Both the position numbers and the translations under genes were made by a program. A stretch of 27,028 nucleotides of DNA from Spirochaetaceae bacterium (GTDB lineage Bacteria; Spirochaetota; Spirochaetia; SZUA-6; Bin103): the NCBI GenBank assembly GCA_028818385.1, contig JAPPNY010000157.1, forward strand, positions 1 to 27,028. Direction: 5' to 3'. Below the pieces are notes generated by a model that saw nothing but the letters and a program-made list of their open reading frames with translations, had not been told where the DNA came from and searched no databases. Position 1 is the stretch's first letter. Each line of letters opens with the position of its first letter. Shown here piece after piece: positions 15,823 through 24,682 of this stretch.

Positions 15823-18800
15823 CCGGCGACCCGAGCGTCGCGAGCCGCGACGCGATCGTCGTCCGCGGCGCGCGCGCCAACAACCTCCGGGACCTCGACG
15901 TCGAGATCCCGCTGGCGCGGATGACGGTCGTCACCGGCGTGTCCGGCTCGGGCAAGTCGTCGCTGGCGTTCGACACCGTCTACGCGGAGGGCCAACGCCG
16001 CTACGTGGAGACCTTTTCCGCCTACACCCGCCAGTTCCTGGACCGGATGGACCGCCCGGCGGTGGACGCGGTGGAGGGGGTGCCGCCGGCCATCGCCATC
16101 GACCAGACCAACCCAGTGCGGACCTCCCGCTCCACGGTCGGCACCATGACCGAGCTCAACGACTACCTGAAGCTGCTGTACGCGCGCGCGGCCGGACTCA
16201 CCTGCCGCCGCTGCCGCCGGCCGGTGCAGGTGGACACGCCGCGCACCATCGCCGCCGAGGTGCTGGCGTCCGCGGCGGACGGGCAGCGCGCCCTGATCAC
16301 CTTCGAGGTGCCGGTGCCGGCCAACTTCACGCTGCAGGAGGTGCGCGCCCTGCTGGCGGCCAAGGGCTACCACCGGATCCACGCGGAGCGCCGCGCCACG
16401 GGATCACGCCCGCGGCGCCTGGAGGTGGTCCAGGACCGGGTCTCCTTGGCCGGCCGCAACCTGCCGCGCATCGTCGAGGACCTGGAGGCCGCCCTGGAGC
16501 ACGGCCACGGGCGGGCCGCGGTCCGGCACGTGGACGACGACGGCAGCGCCGGGCGCGCGCGCCGGTTCTCCGCGGAGCTGCACTGCGCTGCCTGCGACGT
16601 CGCCTACCGCGAGCCGCTTCCCAGCCTGTTCTCTTTCAACTCCCCGGTCGGCGCCTGCGAGCAGTGCCGGGGGTTCGGGCGCATCATCACCATCGACTAC
16701 GACCTGGTGATCCCGGACCGCCGCCGATCGCTGGCCGACGGCGCCGTCCGCCCGTTCCAGAGTACGAGCTACTCCGAATGCCAGGACGACCTGATCGGTT
16801 TCGCGCGCCGGCGCGGCGTCCCGGTCGACGTGCCGTGGCAGGAGCTGTCCGCTGCCGACCGCCGCTGGGTGATCGACGGCGACGGGAAGCACGAGGAGGG
16901 GCGCTGGTACGGCGTGCGCGGCTTCTTCGACTGGCTGGAGGGACGGAGCTACCGCATGCACGTGAGGGTGCTGCTGTCGCGCTACCGCGCCTACGTGGAG
17001 TGTCCGGAGTGCCGCGGTACGCGCCTGAAGCCGGACGCGCTGCTGTGGAGGCTGGGAGCGGACGGGGGCCGCCACATCCACGACGTGGCGCTGCTGCCGA
17101 TCGAGGAATGCGAGCGTTTCTTCGCCGCGCTCGAGGTACCCGCCGCGATCGCCGCCGGCGTGGAGCCGGTGCTGGAGGACATCCGCACGCGGCTGCGCTA
17201 CCTGGTGGAGGTGGGGCTGGGCTACCTGACCCTGGACCGGCAGTCGCGCACCCTGTCCGGAGGCGAGGTGCAGCGCATCAACCTGACCACCGCCCTGGGC
17301 ACGCAGCTCGTCAACGCCCTGTTCGTGCTGGACGAGCCCAGCATCGGCCTGCACCACCGCGACATCGGCCGGCTGATCGGCGTCCTGCACCGCCTGCGCG
17401 ATGCCGGCAACACCCTGCTGATCGTCGAGCACGACCCGGCGGTGATCCGCGCCGCCGACCACGTCATCGACCTGGGGCCCGGGCCGGGCCGGCACGGCGG
17501 CCGCATCCAGTTCGCGGGCCCGGTCGCCGGGTTGAACGGCTCGGACACCCAGACCGGGCGCTACCTCTCCGGCCGGCTGCAGGTCGCCGGCCGCAACGGG
17601 CACCCGAGCGCCGGCCGCGGATTCCTGCGGGTGCGCGGCGCCCGCGCCAACAACCTCAAGCGGATCGACGTGGACTTCCCGCTCGGCGCCCTGGTCTGCC
17701 TGGCAGGGGTCTCGGGATCCGGAAAGTCCACCCTGCTCTCCGACATCCTGTTCCCGGCCGTGCGCCGCGCCAAGGGGCAACCGGCGGAGGCTCCGGGCGT
17801 CCACCGCGCGGTGCTCGGCCACGACCGGATCGCCGCCATCGAGCTGATCGACCAAAGCCCCATCGGCAAGTCGGCGCGCTCCACGCCGGCCAGCTACGTG
17901 AAGGCGCTCGACCCGATCCGCAAGCTCTTCGCGGCCACCGAGACGGCGCGAGCGCGCGGCTACACCGCCGGCACCTTCAGCTTCAACACCGGCGCCGGGC
18001 GCTGCCCGGCCTGCAGCGGCGCCGGCTTCGAGCACATCGAGATGCAGTTCCTGTCCGACGTCTACCTGCGCTGCGGGGACTGCGACGGCCGCCGCTTCCG
18101 CCCTGAGGTGGAGGAGGTGCGCGTGCACGGCCGCTCGATCGTGGACGTGCTGGACATGACCGTGGACGAGGCGCACGACGCCTTCCCGGAGCCGGCCGTG
18201 CGGGCGGCGCTGCGGCCCCTGGCCGAGGTCGGGCTGGGCTACCTGACGCTGGGCCAGGCGGTGCCCACCCTGTCCGGCGGCGAAGCTCAGCGGCTGAAGA
18301 TCGCCGGCCACCTGCACATGAAGAACAGGGCCGGGGCCGCGTCGAAGGGATCCCGGCGCGGCGAGCCGCGGCAGGGCGTCCTGTTCCTGATGGACGAGCC
18401 CACCACCGGCCTGCACTTCGCGGACATCGCGGTGCTGATCGGCGCGCTGCGCAGCCTGGTGGCCGCCGGCCACTCGCTGATCGTGGTGGAGCACAACCTG
18501 GACGTGCTGGCCGCCGCCGACCACATCATCGAGCTGGGTCCCGAGGGCGGTGAGGCCGGCGGCCGCGTGGTCGCCGCCGGTACGCCCGGCGAGCTCGCCG
18601 CGGAGGGCGGCACGCACACCGCGCTGGCATTGCGCGACCGGGACCGGGAGCTGCCGGCGCTCGACGATGCGCGCACGGACGGCACGGCCCCGGGGCGCAA
18701 CGGCGCCATCGAGGTGCGGCGCGCGCGGGAGCACAACCTGCGCGCCATCGACCTGACCATCCCGCGCGACCGCTTCACGGTGGTCACCGGGGTCTCGGGC

Positions 18801-21290
18801 TCGGGCAAGAGCACGCTGGCCTTCGACGTGCTGTTCGCGGAAGGGCAGCGCCGCTACCTGGAGTCGCTGAACGCCTACGTCCGCCAGTTCGTGCAGCCGG
18901 CGGCGCGCCCGGACCTGGACGGGCTGTCAGGCATGCCGCCGGCGGTGGCCATCGAGCAGCGCACCAGCCGCGGCGGCCGCAAGAGCACGGTCGCCACCCT
19001 CACCGAGATCTATCACTTCCTGCGGCTCTTGTACGTGCGGCTGGGCGTCCAGCACTGCCCGGACTGCGCCGTCGCCATCGAGCCGCAGAGCGCCGCCGCG
19101 ATCGGCGCCGCCATCCTGGAGCGGTTCGCCGGCCAGCACCTGATGGTCCTGGCGCCGCTGGTGCGCGGCCGCAAGGGCTACTACACCGACCTGGCCGCCT
19201 GGGCGGCCGGCAAGGGCTTCGCTGAGCTGATGGTCGACGGCCGGTTGCTCCCCACCGACCCGTGGCCGCGCCTGGACCGCTTCCGCGAGCACGACATCGA
19301 CGCGCCGATCGCCACCCTCGACATCGACCGCCACGCCGGCCCCGCCATCGAAGCCGCCGTAGCGCAGGCGCTGGAGCTCGGGCGTGGCACCCTGCACGTC
19401 CGCCCGCTCGACGGTGGGCGCGCCGGGCCCGTCCACGTCCATTCGACCGAGCGTTCCTGCCCGAGCTGCGGGCGCAGCTTCCCGGAGCTCGATCCACGCC
19501 TGTTCTCGTTCAACTCCAAGCACGGCTGGTGCCCGCAGTGCTACGGCACCGGCCTGGAGCTGCCCGGCTTCGACGCCGAGCACACCGGCGACGAGGGGTG
19601 GTGGAACGAGTCGGGGGAAGGGGTGGAGGTGCCGTGCCGGGCCTGCGCCGGACGCCGGCTGCGGCCGGAGGCGCTGGCGGTGACGCTCGGCGGCCGCTCC
19701 ATCGACGACCTGGGCGCGCTGGCCGTGCAGGCGCTGCCGGCGGCGCTGCGGGCGCTGCGGTTCGACGACCGGCAGCGGTCGATCGCCCGCGACATCGTCC
19801 GCGAGCTGCGCGCCCGGCTGGGCTTCCTGCACCAGGTGGGGCTGGGCTACCTGGGGCTTGACCGCGCTGCGCCCACCCTGTCAGGCGGCGAGGCGCAACG
19901 CATCCGCCTGGCCGCGCAACTGGGCTCGCAACTCCGCGGCGTCTGCTACGTGCTGGACGAGCCGTCGATCGGCATGCACGCGCGCGACAACCACCTGCTG
20001 CTGACGACCCTACGCCGGCTGCAGGAGCGGGGCAACACCGTGATCGTGGTCGAGCACGACGAGGAGACCATCCGCAGCGCCGACCACGTCGTCGATCTGG
20101 GTCCGGGCGGCGGCACCGGCGGCGGCCGCGTGGTCGCGGCAGGCACCCTCGCGGAGGTGATGGCCAACGACGCCTCCACCACGGGGCGGATGCTGCGCGC
20201 GCCCGGCCCGCACCCGGTGATCGAGCGGCAGCGCGATCCGGAGGCCGGCTGGCTCACGGTTCGGGAGGCGGCGCTGCACAACCTGCGCGGCATGGACGTG
20301 CGCGTTCCGCTGGCGGCGGTCACCTGCGTCACCGGCGTGAGCGGCTCCGGCAAGAGCACCCTGGCGCGCCGGCTGCTGTTCGACCAGGTGCGGGAGCGGC
20401 TGACGGCGCGGGCGCAGCGGCGCTCGGGCCGTTCGGCCAGCCCCCGCTGGGTCGGCTGCCGCGCGATCGAGGGGTGGGATGCGCTGCGCCGCGCCCTGCA
20501 GGTCGACCAGACGCCCATCGGCAAGACGCCGCGCTCCTGCCCGGCCACCTACGTCGGCGTCTGGGACGACGTGCGCGCCCTGTTCGCGGCCACCACCGAG
20601 GCGCGCATCCGCGGCTACGGGGCGAGCCGCTTTTCCTTCAACGTGGATGAAGGCCGCTGCCCGGAGTGCGCGGGCCAGGGGGTGAAGAAGCTGGAGATGA
20701 GCTTCCTGCCCGATGTGGCCATCCGCTGCGAAGCGTGCGGCGGCGACCGCTTCGAGCAGGAGACCCTGGCGGTGCGCGTGCACGGCCGGTCGATCGCCGA
20801 CGTGCTGGCGCTGGACGCGGCGGCGGCGGCCGAGGTGTTCGCCGCCCACCCGCGCATCGCGCCGACCCTGGAGCTGCTGGTGGAGGTGGGGCTGGGCTAC
20901 CTGAAGCTCGGCCAGCCCAGCCCGACGCTGAGCGGGGGCGAGGCGCAACGCATCAAGCTGGTCGCCGAGCTGGCCAAGCGCGCGCCCGGCGGCGCCGGCG
21001 GCACCCTGTATGTGCTGGACGAGCCCACCATCGGCCTGCACATGGCCGACGTGGATCGGCTGACGCGGGTGCTGCACCGGCTGGCGGACCGCGGCGACAC
21101 GGTGGTCGTGATCGAGCATAACCTCGACGTGATCGCCGAGGCCGACCACGTCATCGACCTGGGCCCGGACGCCGGCGACGCCGGCGGCCGCGTGGTCGCG
21201 CAGGGCCCGCCGGAGCGGGTGGCGGCGGTGCGCCGCGGGTCGCGCACGGCGCCGATCCTGGCGCGCTTCCTGCGCGAGCGCGCCGCCTGA
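15819..21290 (+). CDS. uvrA: Tandem-fused double UvrA (excinuclease subunit A-like) protein
   Basis: UvrA finds damaged DNA and loads UvrB. A normal UvrA is about 940 residues with two ABC ATPase modules; this single frame is 1,823 residues with four. Walker A motifs (GVSGSGKS/T) lie at 40-48, 630-638, 991-999 and 1506-1514. LSGGE signatures lie near 480, 820, 1350 and 1705, each followed by a DEP(S/T)-type Walker B. The first half opens like UvrA ([21 protein letters not shown]) and has zinc-finger Cys pairs (CRRC, CAAC, CEQC, CPEC, then CPAC and CGDC). The second half restarts with [20 protein letters not shown] and includes the canonical [11 protein letters not shown] segment near the UvrB-binding region, with its own Cys pairs. 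It starts with GTG, overlapping the symporter stop. No frameshift or internal stop is seen. Similar giant UvrA-like proteins exist in other bacteria; their role in repair is unclear to me. Confidence 0.93.
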   Translation: MTGDPSVASRDAIVVRGARANNLRDLDVEIPLARMTVVTGVSGSGKSSLAFDTVYAEGQRRYVETFSAYTRQFLDRMDRPAVDAVEGVPPAIAIDQTNPVRTSRSTVGTMTELNDYLKLLYARAAGLTCRRCRRPVQVDTPRTIAAEVLASAADGQRALITFEVPVPANFTLQEVRALLAAKGYHRIHAERRATGSRPRRLEVVQDRVSLAGRNLPRIVEDLEAALEHGHGRAAVRHVDDDGSAGRARRFSAELHCAACDVAYREPLPSLFSFNSPVGACEQCRGFGRIITIDYDLVIPDRRRSLADGAVRPFQSTSYSECQDDLIGFARRRGVPVDVPWQELSAADRRWVIDGDGKHEEGRWYGVRGFFDWLEGRSYRMHVRVLLSRYRAYVECPECRGTRLKPDALLWRLGADGGRHIHDVALLPIEECERFFAALEVPAAIAAGVEPVLEDIRTRLRYLVEVGLGYLTLDRQSRTLSGGEVQRINLTTALGTQLVNALFVLDEPSIGLHHRDIGRLIGVLHRLRDAGNTLLIVEHDPAVIRAADHVIDLGPGPGRHGGRIQFAGPVAGLNGSDTQTGRYLSGRLQVAGRNGHPSAGRGFLRVRGARANNLKRIDVDFPLGALVCLAGVSGSGKSTLLSDILFPAVRRAKGQPAEAPGVHRAVLGHDRIAAIELIDQSPIGKSARSTPASYVKALDPIRKLFAATETARARGYTAGTFSFNTGAGRCPACSGAGFEHIEMQFLSDVYLRCGDCDGRRFRPEVEEVRVHGRSIVDVLDMTVDEAHDAFPEPAVRAALRPLAEVGLGYLTLGQAVPTLSGGEAQRLKIAGHLHMKNRAGAASKGSRRGEPRQGVLFLMDEPTTGLHFADIAVLIGALRSLVAAGHSLIVVEHNLDVLAAADHIIELGPEGGEAGGRVVAAGTPGELAAEGGTHTALALRDRDRELPALDDARTDGTAPGRNGAIEVRRAREHNLRAIDLTIPRDRFTVVTGVSGSGKSTLAFDVLFAEGQRRYLESLNAYVRQFVQPAARPDLDGLSGMPPAVAIEQRTSRGGRKSTVATLTEIYHFLRLLYVRLGVQHCPDCAVAIEPQSAAAIGAAILERFAGQHLMVLAPLVRGRKGYYTDLAAWAAGKGFAELMVDGRLLPTDPWPRLDRFREHDIDAPIATLDIDRHAGPAIEAAVAQALELGRGTLHVRPLDGGRAGPVHVHSTERSCPSCGRSFPELDPRLFSFNSKHGWCPQCYGTGLELPGFDAEHTGDEGWWNESGEGVEVPCRACAGRRLRPEALAVTLGGRSIDDLGALAVQALPAALRALRFDDRQRSIARDIVRELRARLGFLHQVGLGYLGLDRAAPTLSGGEAQRIRLAAQLGSQLRGVCYVLDEPSIGMHARDNHLLLTTLRRLQERGNTVIVVEHDEETIRSADHVVDLGPGGGTGGGRVVAAGTLAEVMANDASTTGRMLRAPGPHPVIERQRDPEAGWLTVREAALHNLRGMDVRVPLAAVTCVTGVSGSGKSTLARRLLFDQVRERLTARAQRRSGRSASPRWVGCRAIEGWDALRRALQVDQTPIGKTPRSCPATYVGVWDDVRALFAATTEARIRGYGASRFSFNVDEGRCPECAGQGVKKLEMSFLPDVAIRCEACGGDRFEQETLAVRVHGRSIADVLALDAAAAAEVFAAHPRIAPTLELLVEVGLGYLKLGQPSPTLSGGEAQRIKLVAELAKRAPGGAGGTLYVLDEPTIGLHMADVDRLTRVLHRLADRGDTVVVIEHNLDVIAEADHVIDLGPDAGDAGGRVVAQGPPERVAAVRRGSRTAPILARFLRERAA

Positions 21291-21351
21291 CGCGACCGCA
21301 CCGGCCGGTGGCCGAGTCCGGACCCGGTGGGGTCAGGCCAGCCGATGTCAA

Positions 21352-21400
21352 GCTCTCACCGGGGGGCACCACGCAGGACGCGGCGCCCTCCGGTGAGAGC
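21352..21400. terminator. Strong hairpin between convergent uvrA and the FxLYD-like gene
   Basis: GCTCTCACCGG (21352-21362) pairs perfectly with CCGGTGAGAGC (21390-21400). The stem continues inward through one G-T pair and four G-C pairs to about 16 bp with a 17-base loop. It lies 62 bases after the uvrA stop and 36 bases beyond the stop of the convergent gene, so it can end transcription from both sides. There is no T tract. Confidence 0.6.
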
Positions 21401-21435
21401 GCCGCGCCCGCGTGGGCCCGTGGCCCGGCAGGACC

Positions 21436-21981
21436 TCAACTGCCGCCGCCTTCGCCCCCGGCGCCGTGCTCGCCGCCGCCTTCACCGCCGCTGCCGGACT
21501 GCGGACCGACTTCGGCGTGCGGGACCCACTCGGTGAAGCGGTTGCCCTCGTCAGGCAGCCACACCGGGATCCACTGACCGGGCGCCAGGTCGACCGGCGT
21601 CGTCGGACCGAGCTCCATGCTCGGGCCGAACAGGTGCACCTCGACCCGCACCTGCTGCAGCGTGGCGTTGCTGATGTTCCCCACCACGCCGACGAAGCCG
21701 CCCGCCTCCGGGACGTAGCCCAGGATCAGGACCGATCCCCTGCGCTCCTGGCCGAACACCGCGTCGGGCGGCAGGCGCGTTCCGCCTTCCTCGCCGTCGG
21801 CCTCGCCGCGGCCTTCGCCTCCGGCGCCGTGCTCGCCACCGGCTTCACTGCCGCTCTCGCCTCCCGTGCCGTGCTCGCTGCCGCCACCCTCGCCGTTGTC
21901 CGCGAGGACGATGACGGCCGCCACCGTCATGAAGGCGCACAGCATCGCCATCAGCAGCATCCTCTTCTTCGTGAACACCAT
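21436..21981 (-). CDS. Exported FxLYD-like protein with Gly/Glu/His repeats
   Basis: Product of 181 residues. The start ATG at 21981 has GGGAGGAG six bases upstream; a longer frame begins at 22173 but lacks such a site. Residues 1-27 are a signal peptide or anchor (KKRMLLMAMLCAFMTVAAVIVLA). A low-complexity segment of Gly, Glu, Ser and His follows (EHGTGGESGSEAGGEHGAGGEG). The folded part, about 80-160, reads SVLILGYVPEAGGFVGVVGN, then LQQVRVEVHL, LGPTTPVDLAPGQWIPVWL and WVPHAEVG. This resembles FxLYD-type domains, which are extracytoplasmic beta domains of unknown role. A second repeat (GGEGGGEHGAGGEG) ends the protein. His and Glu could bind metal, but this is speculation. It is monocistronic, convergent with uvrA. 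Confidence 0.75.
   Translation of the reverse strand: MVFTKKRMLLMAMLCAFMTVAAVIVLADNGEGGGSEHGTGGESGSEAGGEHGAGGEGRGEADGEEGGTRLPPDAVFGQERRGSVLILGYVPEAGGFVGVVGNISNATLQQVRVEVHLFGPSMELGPTTPVDLAPGQWIPVWLPDEGNRFTEWVPHAEVGPQSGSGGEGGGEHGAGGEGGGS
21448..21492 (-). repeat. Direct repeat copy 1 (encodes C-terminal Gly/Glu/His repeat)
   Basis: A 45-base segment matching 21811-21855 at 41 positions by eye, same orientation. On the minus strand it encodes the SGGEGGGEHGAGGEG stretch at the end of the FxLYD-like protein. Confidence 0.85.
21811..21855 (-). repeat. Direct repeat copy 2 (encodes N-terminal Gly/Glu/His repeat)
   Basis: Partner of 21448-21492. It encodes SGSEAGGEHGAGGEG just before the folded domain, so the two copies bracket that domain exactly. 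Confidence 0.85.
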
Positions 21982-22555
21982 GGTGTCTCCTCCCCGGGGT
22001 TTCACCCCTGCGTGATTCGAGGCCGTTGTGCCTCGTTGTGGAAAGAGTCGCGGCGAAATGTCGCGCGAATGTCCCATCCGGAAGAAATTCGGCGGATCCC
22101 CAACCAGTACCGGAAGCGGGTCCAGCCCGGGCGACGGCACAGGCTCATCCTTCAGGAATGCGCGTCGAGCCATGCGGCGCTGTACACTCTCGCCCGGAAC
22201 GTAGAGCCGCGCCTTGGCTGAGCGTGTGACCCGGATCGAGGCACGGCTACATCGGCGGTTGGTGGGAGGCAGTTGGAATGAACAACATCCCGCGAGTAGT
22301 CAGATCCTCGGCAGTTGCCCTACCTCAGTCAGGGTAAAACGCGGCTCGTTCTGGGCCTGGATCGCCCACATCCGGGCGATTTGGGAATCGAACGGCAATC
22401 CAGGAAAAAGGTAGGCAGTTCGGGAAGAATCCTGCGATTTGGGGCATAAGGGTGTTCCGTCAGGAACGTCGATTGTGCCCAATGGAGCCGCCCCATCTAC
22501 GATCGAATCAGCCCAGTGATCAAAGGCGCGTTGCCAGACATCCAGGAGGAATCTA
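21982..22555. other. Stretch with no recognised gene and lower GC
   Basis: About 570 bases between two divergently oriented exported-protein genes; promoters of both should lie here, but I see no strong consensus pair. From about 22196 base composition is clearly less GC-rich than the operons before it. A minus-strand frame running down to a TGA at 22300 has protein-like residues (RFLLDVWQRAFDHWADSIVD, later FPGLPFDSQIARMWAIQAQ). It lacks a plausible start outside the antisense of the next gene and is not recognised; it may be a remnant. Confidence 0.4.
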
Positions 22556-23551
22556 ATGGGATTCGTAGCCTCGCGAAGTGAATCCGTCGCCATTGCGACG
22601 CTCTTGGTTGCGGTGATCGGTGCGTTCACGTTCGTCGGCTGTGGTGCCACTACACCGGCCGAACCCGGACCCGATGACACTACACCGGTCGAACCCGGCC
22701 CATCTTATCCAGAGATCCCAGTGCCACCAGCTCCGTCGCCAGAACTCGAAGCAGCCGTGCGGGAGGGTTATGAGCGCGAGTTCGGGGAGTCGATTCCGCG
22801 CCCGGCGATCTACAACGACCCGCGCTCCGTGAACTGCCTGGGTGAAGGCCACCTCACGACAACGGCGTACCTGGGACGCGACCGTGTCCTGTACATGTAC
22901 CTGTCGCGGGACGGAGCGACGGTCAAGTCCAAGCAGGAAGCACGCGCGACGCTTCCGCCGGCGGGGACGTTCCGGGTGTTGACCCTGTTGGTCGATCACC
23001 CGGAAACCACGCGAGGTCTCGTGGCTCTCTGGGAAGCTGCGCAAGCGAGAATCAACAGGGAACATGCCGAGTTCGCCAGCAGTCGAGGTTATGACTCACC
23101 GATCGTCGTGTTCGAGAACACCAATGTTGTTGTGGAGCCGTCGCAGATCGGTGACCCGCGTAGCGAGAGCGATGTGATGTCGGCCGTGGAAAGCCAAGGG
23201 GACATCTCTGCTGAGGGGTTCGACATCATCATGTCCATCAACATTGATCCCAGCGAATTGGAGGGAGGCTTCGCTGCTGGCGCGTTCGTGTACGTCGGCA
23301 ATTACTGGCCGTGGGAGGAGCCGCTCACGGCCCATGGCATGTACGACATCGCGTTGACCGCGTATCACCACGAAGTAGGTCATGTCTGGGGTTGGCCTGG
23401 GACGCACGACTGGTCGGGGAGTTGCGGCACGACTGATCTGGGATTCAAGCCGTTCATCGTTGCGCCGATTCTCTTCGGCTGGGAGGACGTCGATGGTGAT
23501 GGTGTTCCCGAGATCCTGGATGCGACCCCTTACGGACGATCGGGGCGATAG
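22556..23551 (+). CDS. Lipoprotein with metzincin-like zinc-protease motif
   Basis: Product of 331 residues. AGGAGG lies seven bases before the ATG. The N-terminus has a hydrophobic segment (SVAIATLLVAVIGAFTF) ending FVGC, a relaxed lipobox with Cys29 as the likely lipid site. A Pro/Thr linker follows with two near copies of TTP(A/V)EPGP. The rest looks like a soluble domain. At 271-286 it reads HHEVGHVWGWPGTHDW. HEVGH (272-276) is the thermolysin/metzincin HExxH zinc motif, and the following Gly and His284 resemble the metzincin third ligand but with two extra residues compared with HExxHxxGxxH. The C-terminus has DVDGDGVPEI, resembling a calcium-binding or dockerin-like loop. A secreted, membrane-anchored zinc protease is likely; its target is unknown. 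Codon use is less GC-biased than in neighbours. Confidence 0.65.
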   Translation: MGFVASRSESVAIATLLVAVIGAFTFVGCGATTPAEPGPDDTTPVEPGPSYPEIPVPPAPSPELEAAVREGYEREFGESIPRPAIYNDPRSVNCLGEGHLTTTAYLGRDRVLYMYLSRDGATVKSKQEARATLPPAGTFRVLTLLVDHPETTRGLVALWEAAQARINREHAEFASSRGYDSPIVVFENTNVVVEPSQIGDPRSESDVMSAVESQGDISAEGFDIIMSINIDPSELEGGFAAGAFVYVGNYWPWEEPLTAHGMYDIALTAYHHEVGHVWGWPGTHDWSGSCGTTDLGFKPFIVAPILFGWEDVDGDGVPEILDATPYGRSGR

Positions 23552-23656
23552 CCGGGATCGACGTTCGTGCGTTGGAGGCTTCAGGGCTGGCTGAATCAGC
23601 CGCTATGGGAACGGTGGTGTCGGAGCCCGTTTCTCAAGTAAAAAAGGAGCGACGAC

Positions 23657-23719
23657 ATGTCGTTCCGACGACCCGCGTGCTATCCGGTACTCCCACTAAG
23701 ACCGGAGTGCACACAATGA
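23657..23719 (+). CDS. Possible 20-residue small ORF
   Basis: ATG preceded by AAAAAAGGAG with seven bases of spacing, one of the better ribosome sites in this region. It encodes 20 residues (starting MSFRRPACYP) and its stop TGA overlaps the ATG of a second small frame. No family is recognised. The ribosome site and the ATGA overlap are the only support. Confidence 0.2.
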   Translation: MSFRRPACYPVLPLRPECTQ

Positions 23720-23781
23720 CGTATACCGCGTGGATGATTGGTTCGAGTCTGGAAGGTCGAGGATGGGGACTGACCGAGTAA
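23716..23781 (+). CDS. Possible 21-residue small ORF coupled to the previous one
   Basis: Starts in the overlapping ATGA at 23716 and ends TAA at 23781, two bases before the end of the convergent creatininase gene. It encodes MTYTAWMIGSSLEGRGWGLT plus Glu. Not recognised; it may be chance. Confidence 0.15.
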   Translation: MTYTAWMIGSSLEGRGWGLTE

Positions 23782-23782
23782 G

Positions 23783-24682
23783 CTATGATCCTCCATGCAC
23801 GTCGCCGCGGGCGCTCGGCCGCTCCGACTGGCCCCACGGCATCGGCATGTTCGGCGGCGTCGCGTGGTGGTCGCCGCGCGGCGGCTTGGGGCGCGCGCGG
23901 AACTCGCTGATCATACGCGCGAGCTGGCGCGACGCCTCGCGCACGGCGCGCTCGCCCTTCTCCTTCGTGGCCAGCGTCGGCTCGCCCAGCACCCCCGTGT
24001 CGCTGTAGGAGGCGGTCCAGGAGGTCACGTTGCCGGGTCCGTGGCCGTACAGGTCGGTGTAGAGGAAGTCCGACTCGTAACGGTGGTAGGCGATCTTCCC
24101 GTCGGCGATCAGGTCCTTGCGCACGTCATCCTCTGCCAGGTAGAGGTAGACGGAGGTCTCCAGCTCGCAGGCGTGGGCGATGCCGCCCGGAAAGCTGCTC
24201 TCGCGCCAGCTCGGCAGGAACTCGGGGTCCACCGAAAGGAACTGCCACCACGAGGGCGCCATGCACTCGGCGTCGGTCTCCAGGTTCACGCGGCGCGCGG
24301 CCAGGTCCAGGTTGGGCATGTTGGAGCCGTGGCCGTTGAGGAAGACGATCTTCTTGAAGCCGTGGTAGGCGAGGCTGGCGCCGATGTCGACGATGCACTT
24401 GATGAAGTGCTCCCAGTGGATGCTGGTGGTGCCGGGGAAGTCCATCACGTGCGCCGCGTACCCGTGCACGAAGGGGTGCATGACCAGCACCTCGTCCGGA
24501 ATCAGCCGCGCCGCCGCCTCGGCGACCCCGCGCGGGCACACCACGTCCACGTCCAGGGGAAGGTGCGGCCCGTGCTGCTCGGTCGATCCCACCGGGCAGA
24601 TCACCACCCGTTCCTGCTTCACCGCCTCGTTGATCTCCGGCCAGGTCAGCTTCTCGTAGCGCCACGACTCAGATCGAGCCAT
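23783..24682 (-). CDS. Creatininase-family amidohydrolase
   Basis: Product of 299 residues. The family comprises metal-dependent amidohydrolases acting on cyclic or linear amides such as creatinine. The sequence carries PVGSTEQHGPHLPLDVD at 30-46 (Glu35, His37 and Asp46 as metal ligands), VHGYAAHVMDFPGTTSI, FLNGHGSN with its conserved His, and HACELETS with a further Glu. These match the metal and active-site motifs of the family along its whole length. Residues after about 262 form a Pro/Arg/His-rich tail not part of the fold. The ATG at 24682 has GGAGGG five bases upstream, inside the 3' end of the GH38 fragment, which it overlaps by 14 bases. Substrate is unknown; many family members are not true creatininases. 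Confidence 0.9.
   Translation of the reverse strand: MARSESWRYEKLTWPEINEAVKQERVVICPVGSTEQHGPHLPLDVDVVCPRGVAEAAARLIPDEVLVMHPFVHGYAAHVMDFPGTTSIHWEHFIKCIVDIGASLAYHGFKKIVFLNGHGSNMPNLDLAARRVNLETDAECMAPSWWQFLSVDPEFLPSWRESSFPGGIAHACELETSVYLYLAEDDVRKDLIADGKIAYHRYESDFLYTDLYGHGPGNVTSWTASYSDTGVLGEPTLATKEKGERAVREASRQLARMISEFRARPKPPRGDHHATPPNMPMPWGQSERPSARGDVHGGS

Noticed and set aside
16404..18734. 776-residue minus-strand open frame
   Set aside because: Antisense to the double UvrA gene; GC-rich third positions of the real gene keep the opposite frame free of stops. The product is low-complexity (Arg, Gln, His, Val) with no motif.
21436..22173. Longer 245-residue form of the FxLYD-like protein
   Set aside because: The extra 64 N-terminal residues precede a proper signal peptide, while the internal ATG at 21981 has a strong GGGAGGAG ribosome site.
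22649..22703. Tandem near-repeat of about 27 bases in the lipoprotein gene, considered as a repeat element
   Set aside because: It encodes the Pro/Thr/Glu linker after the lipid Cys, common in lipoproteins, and has only two copies; not a CRISPR or mobile repeat.
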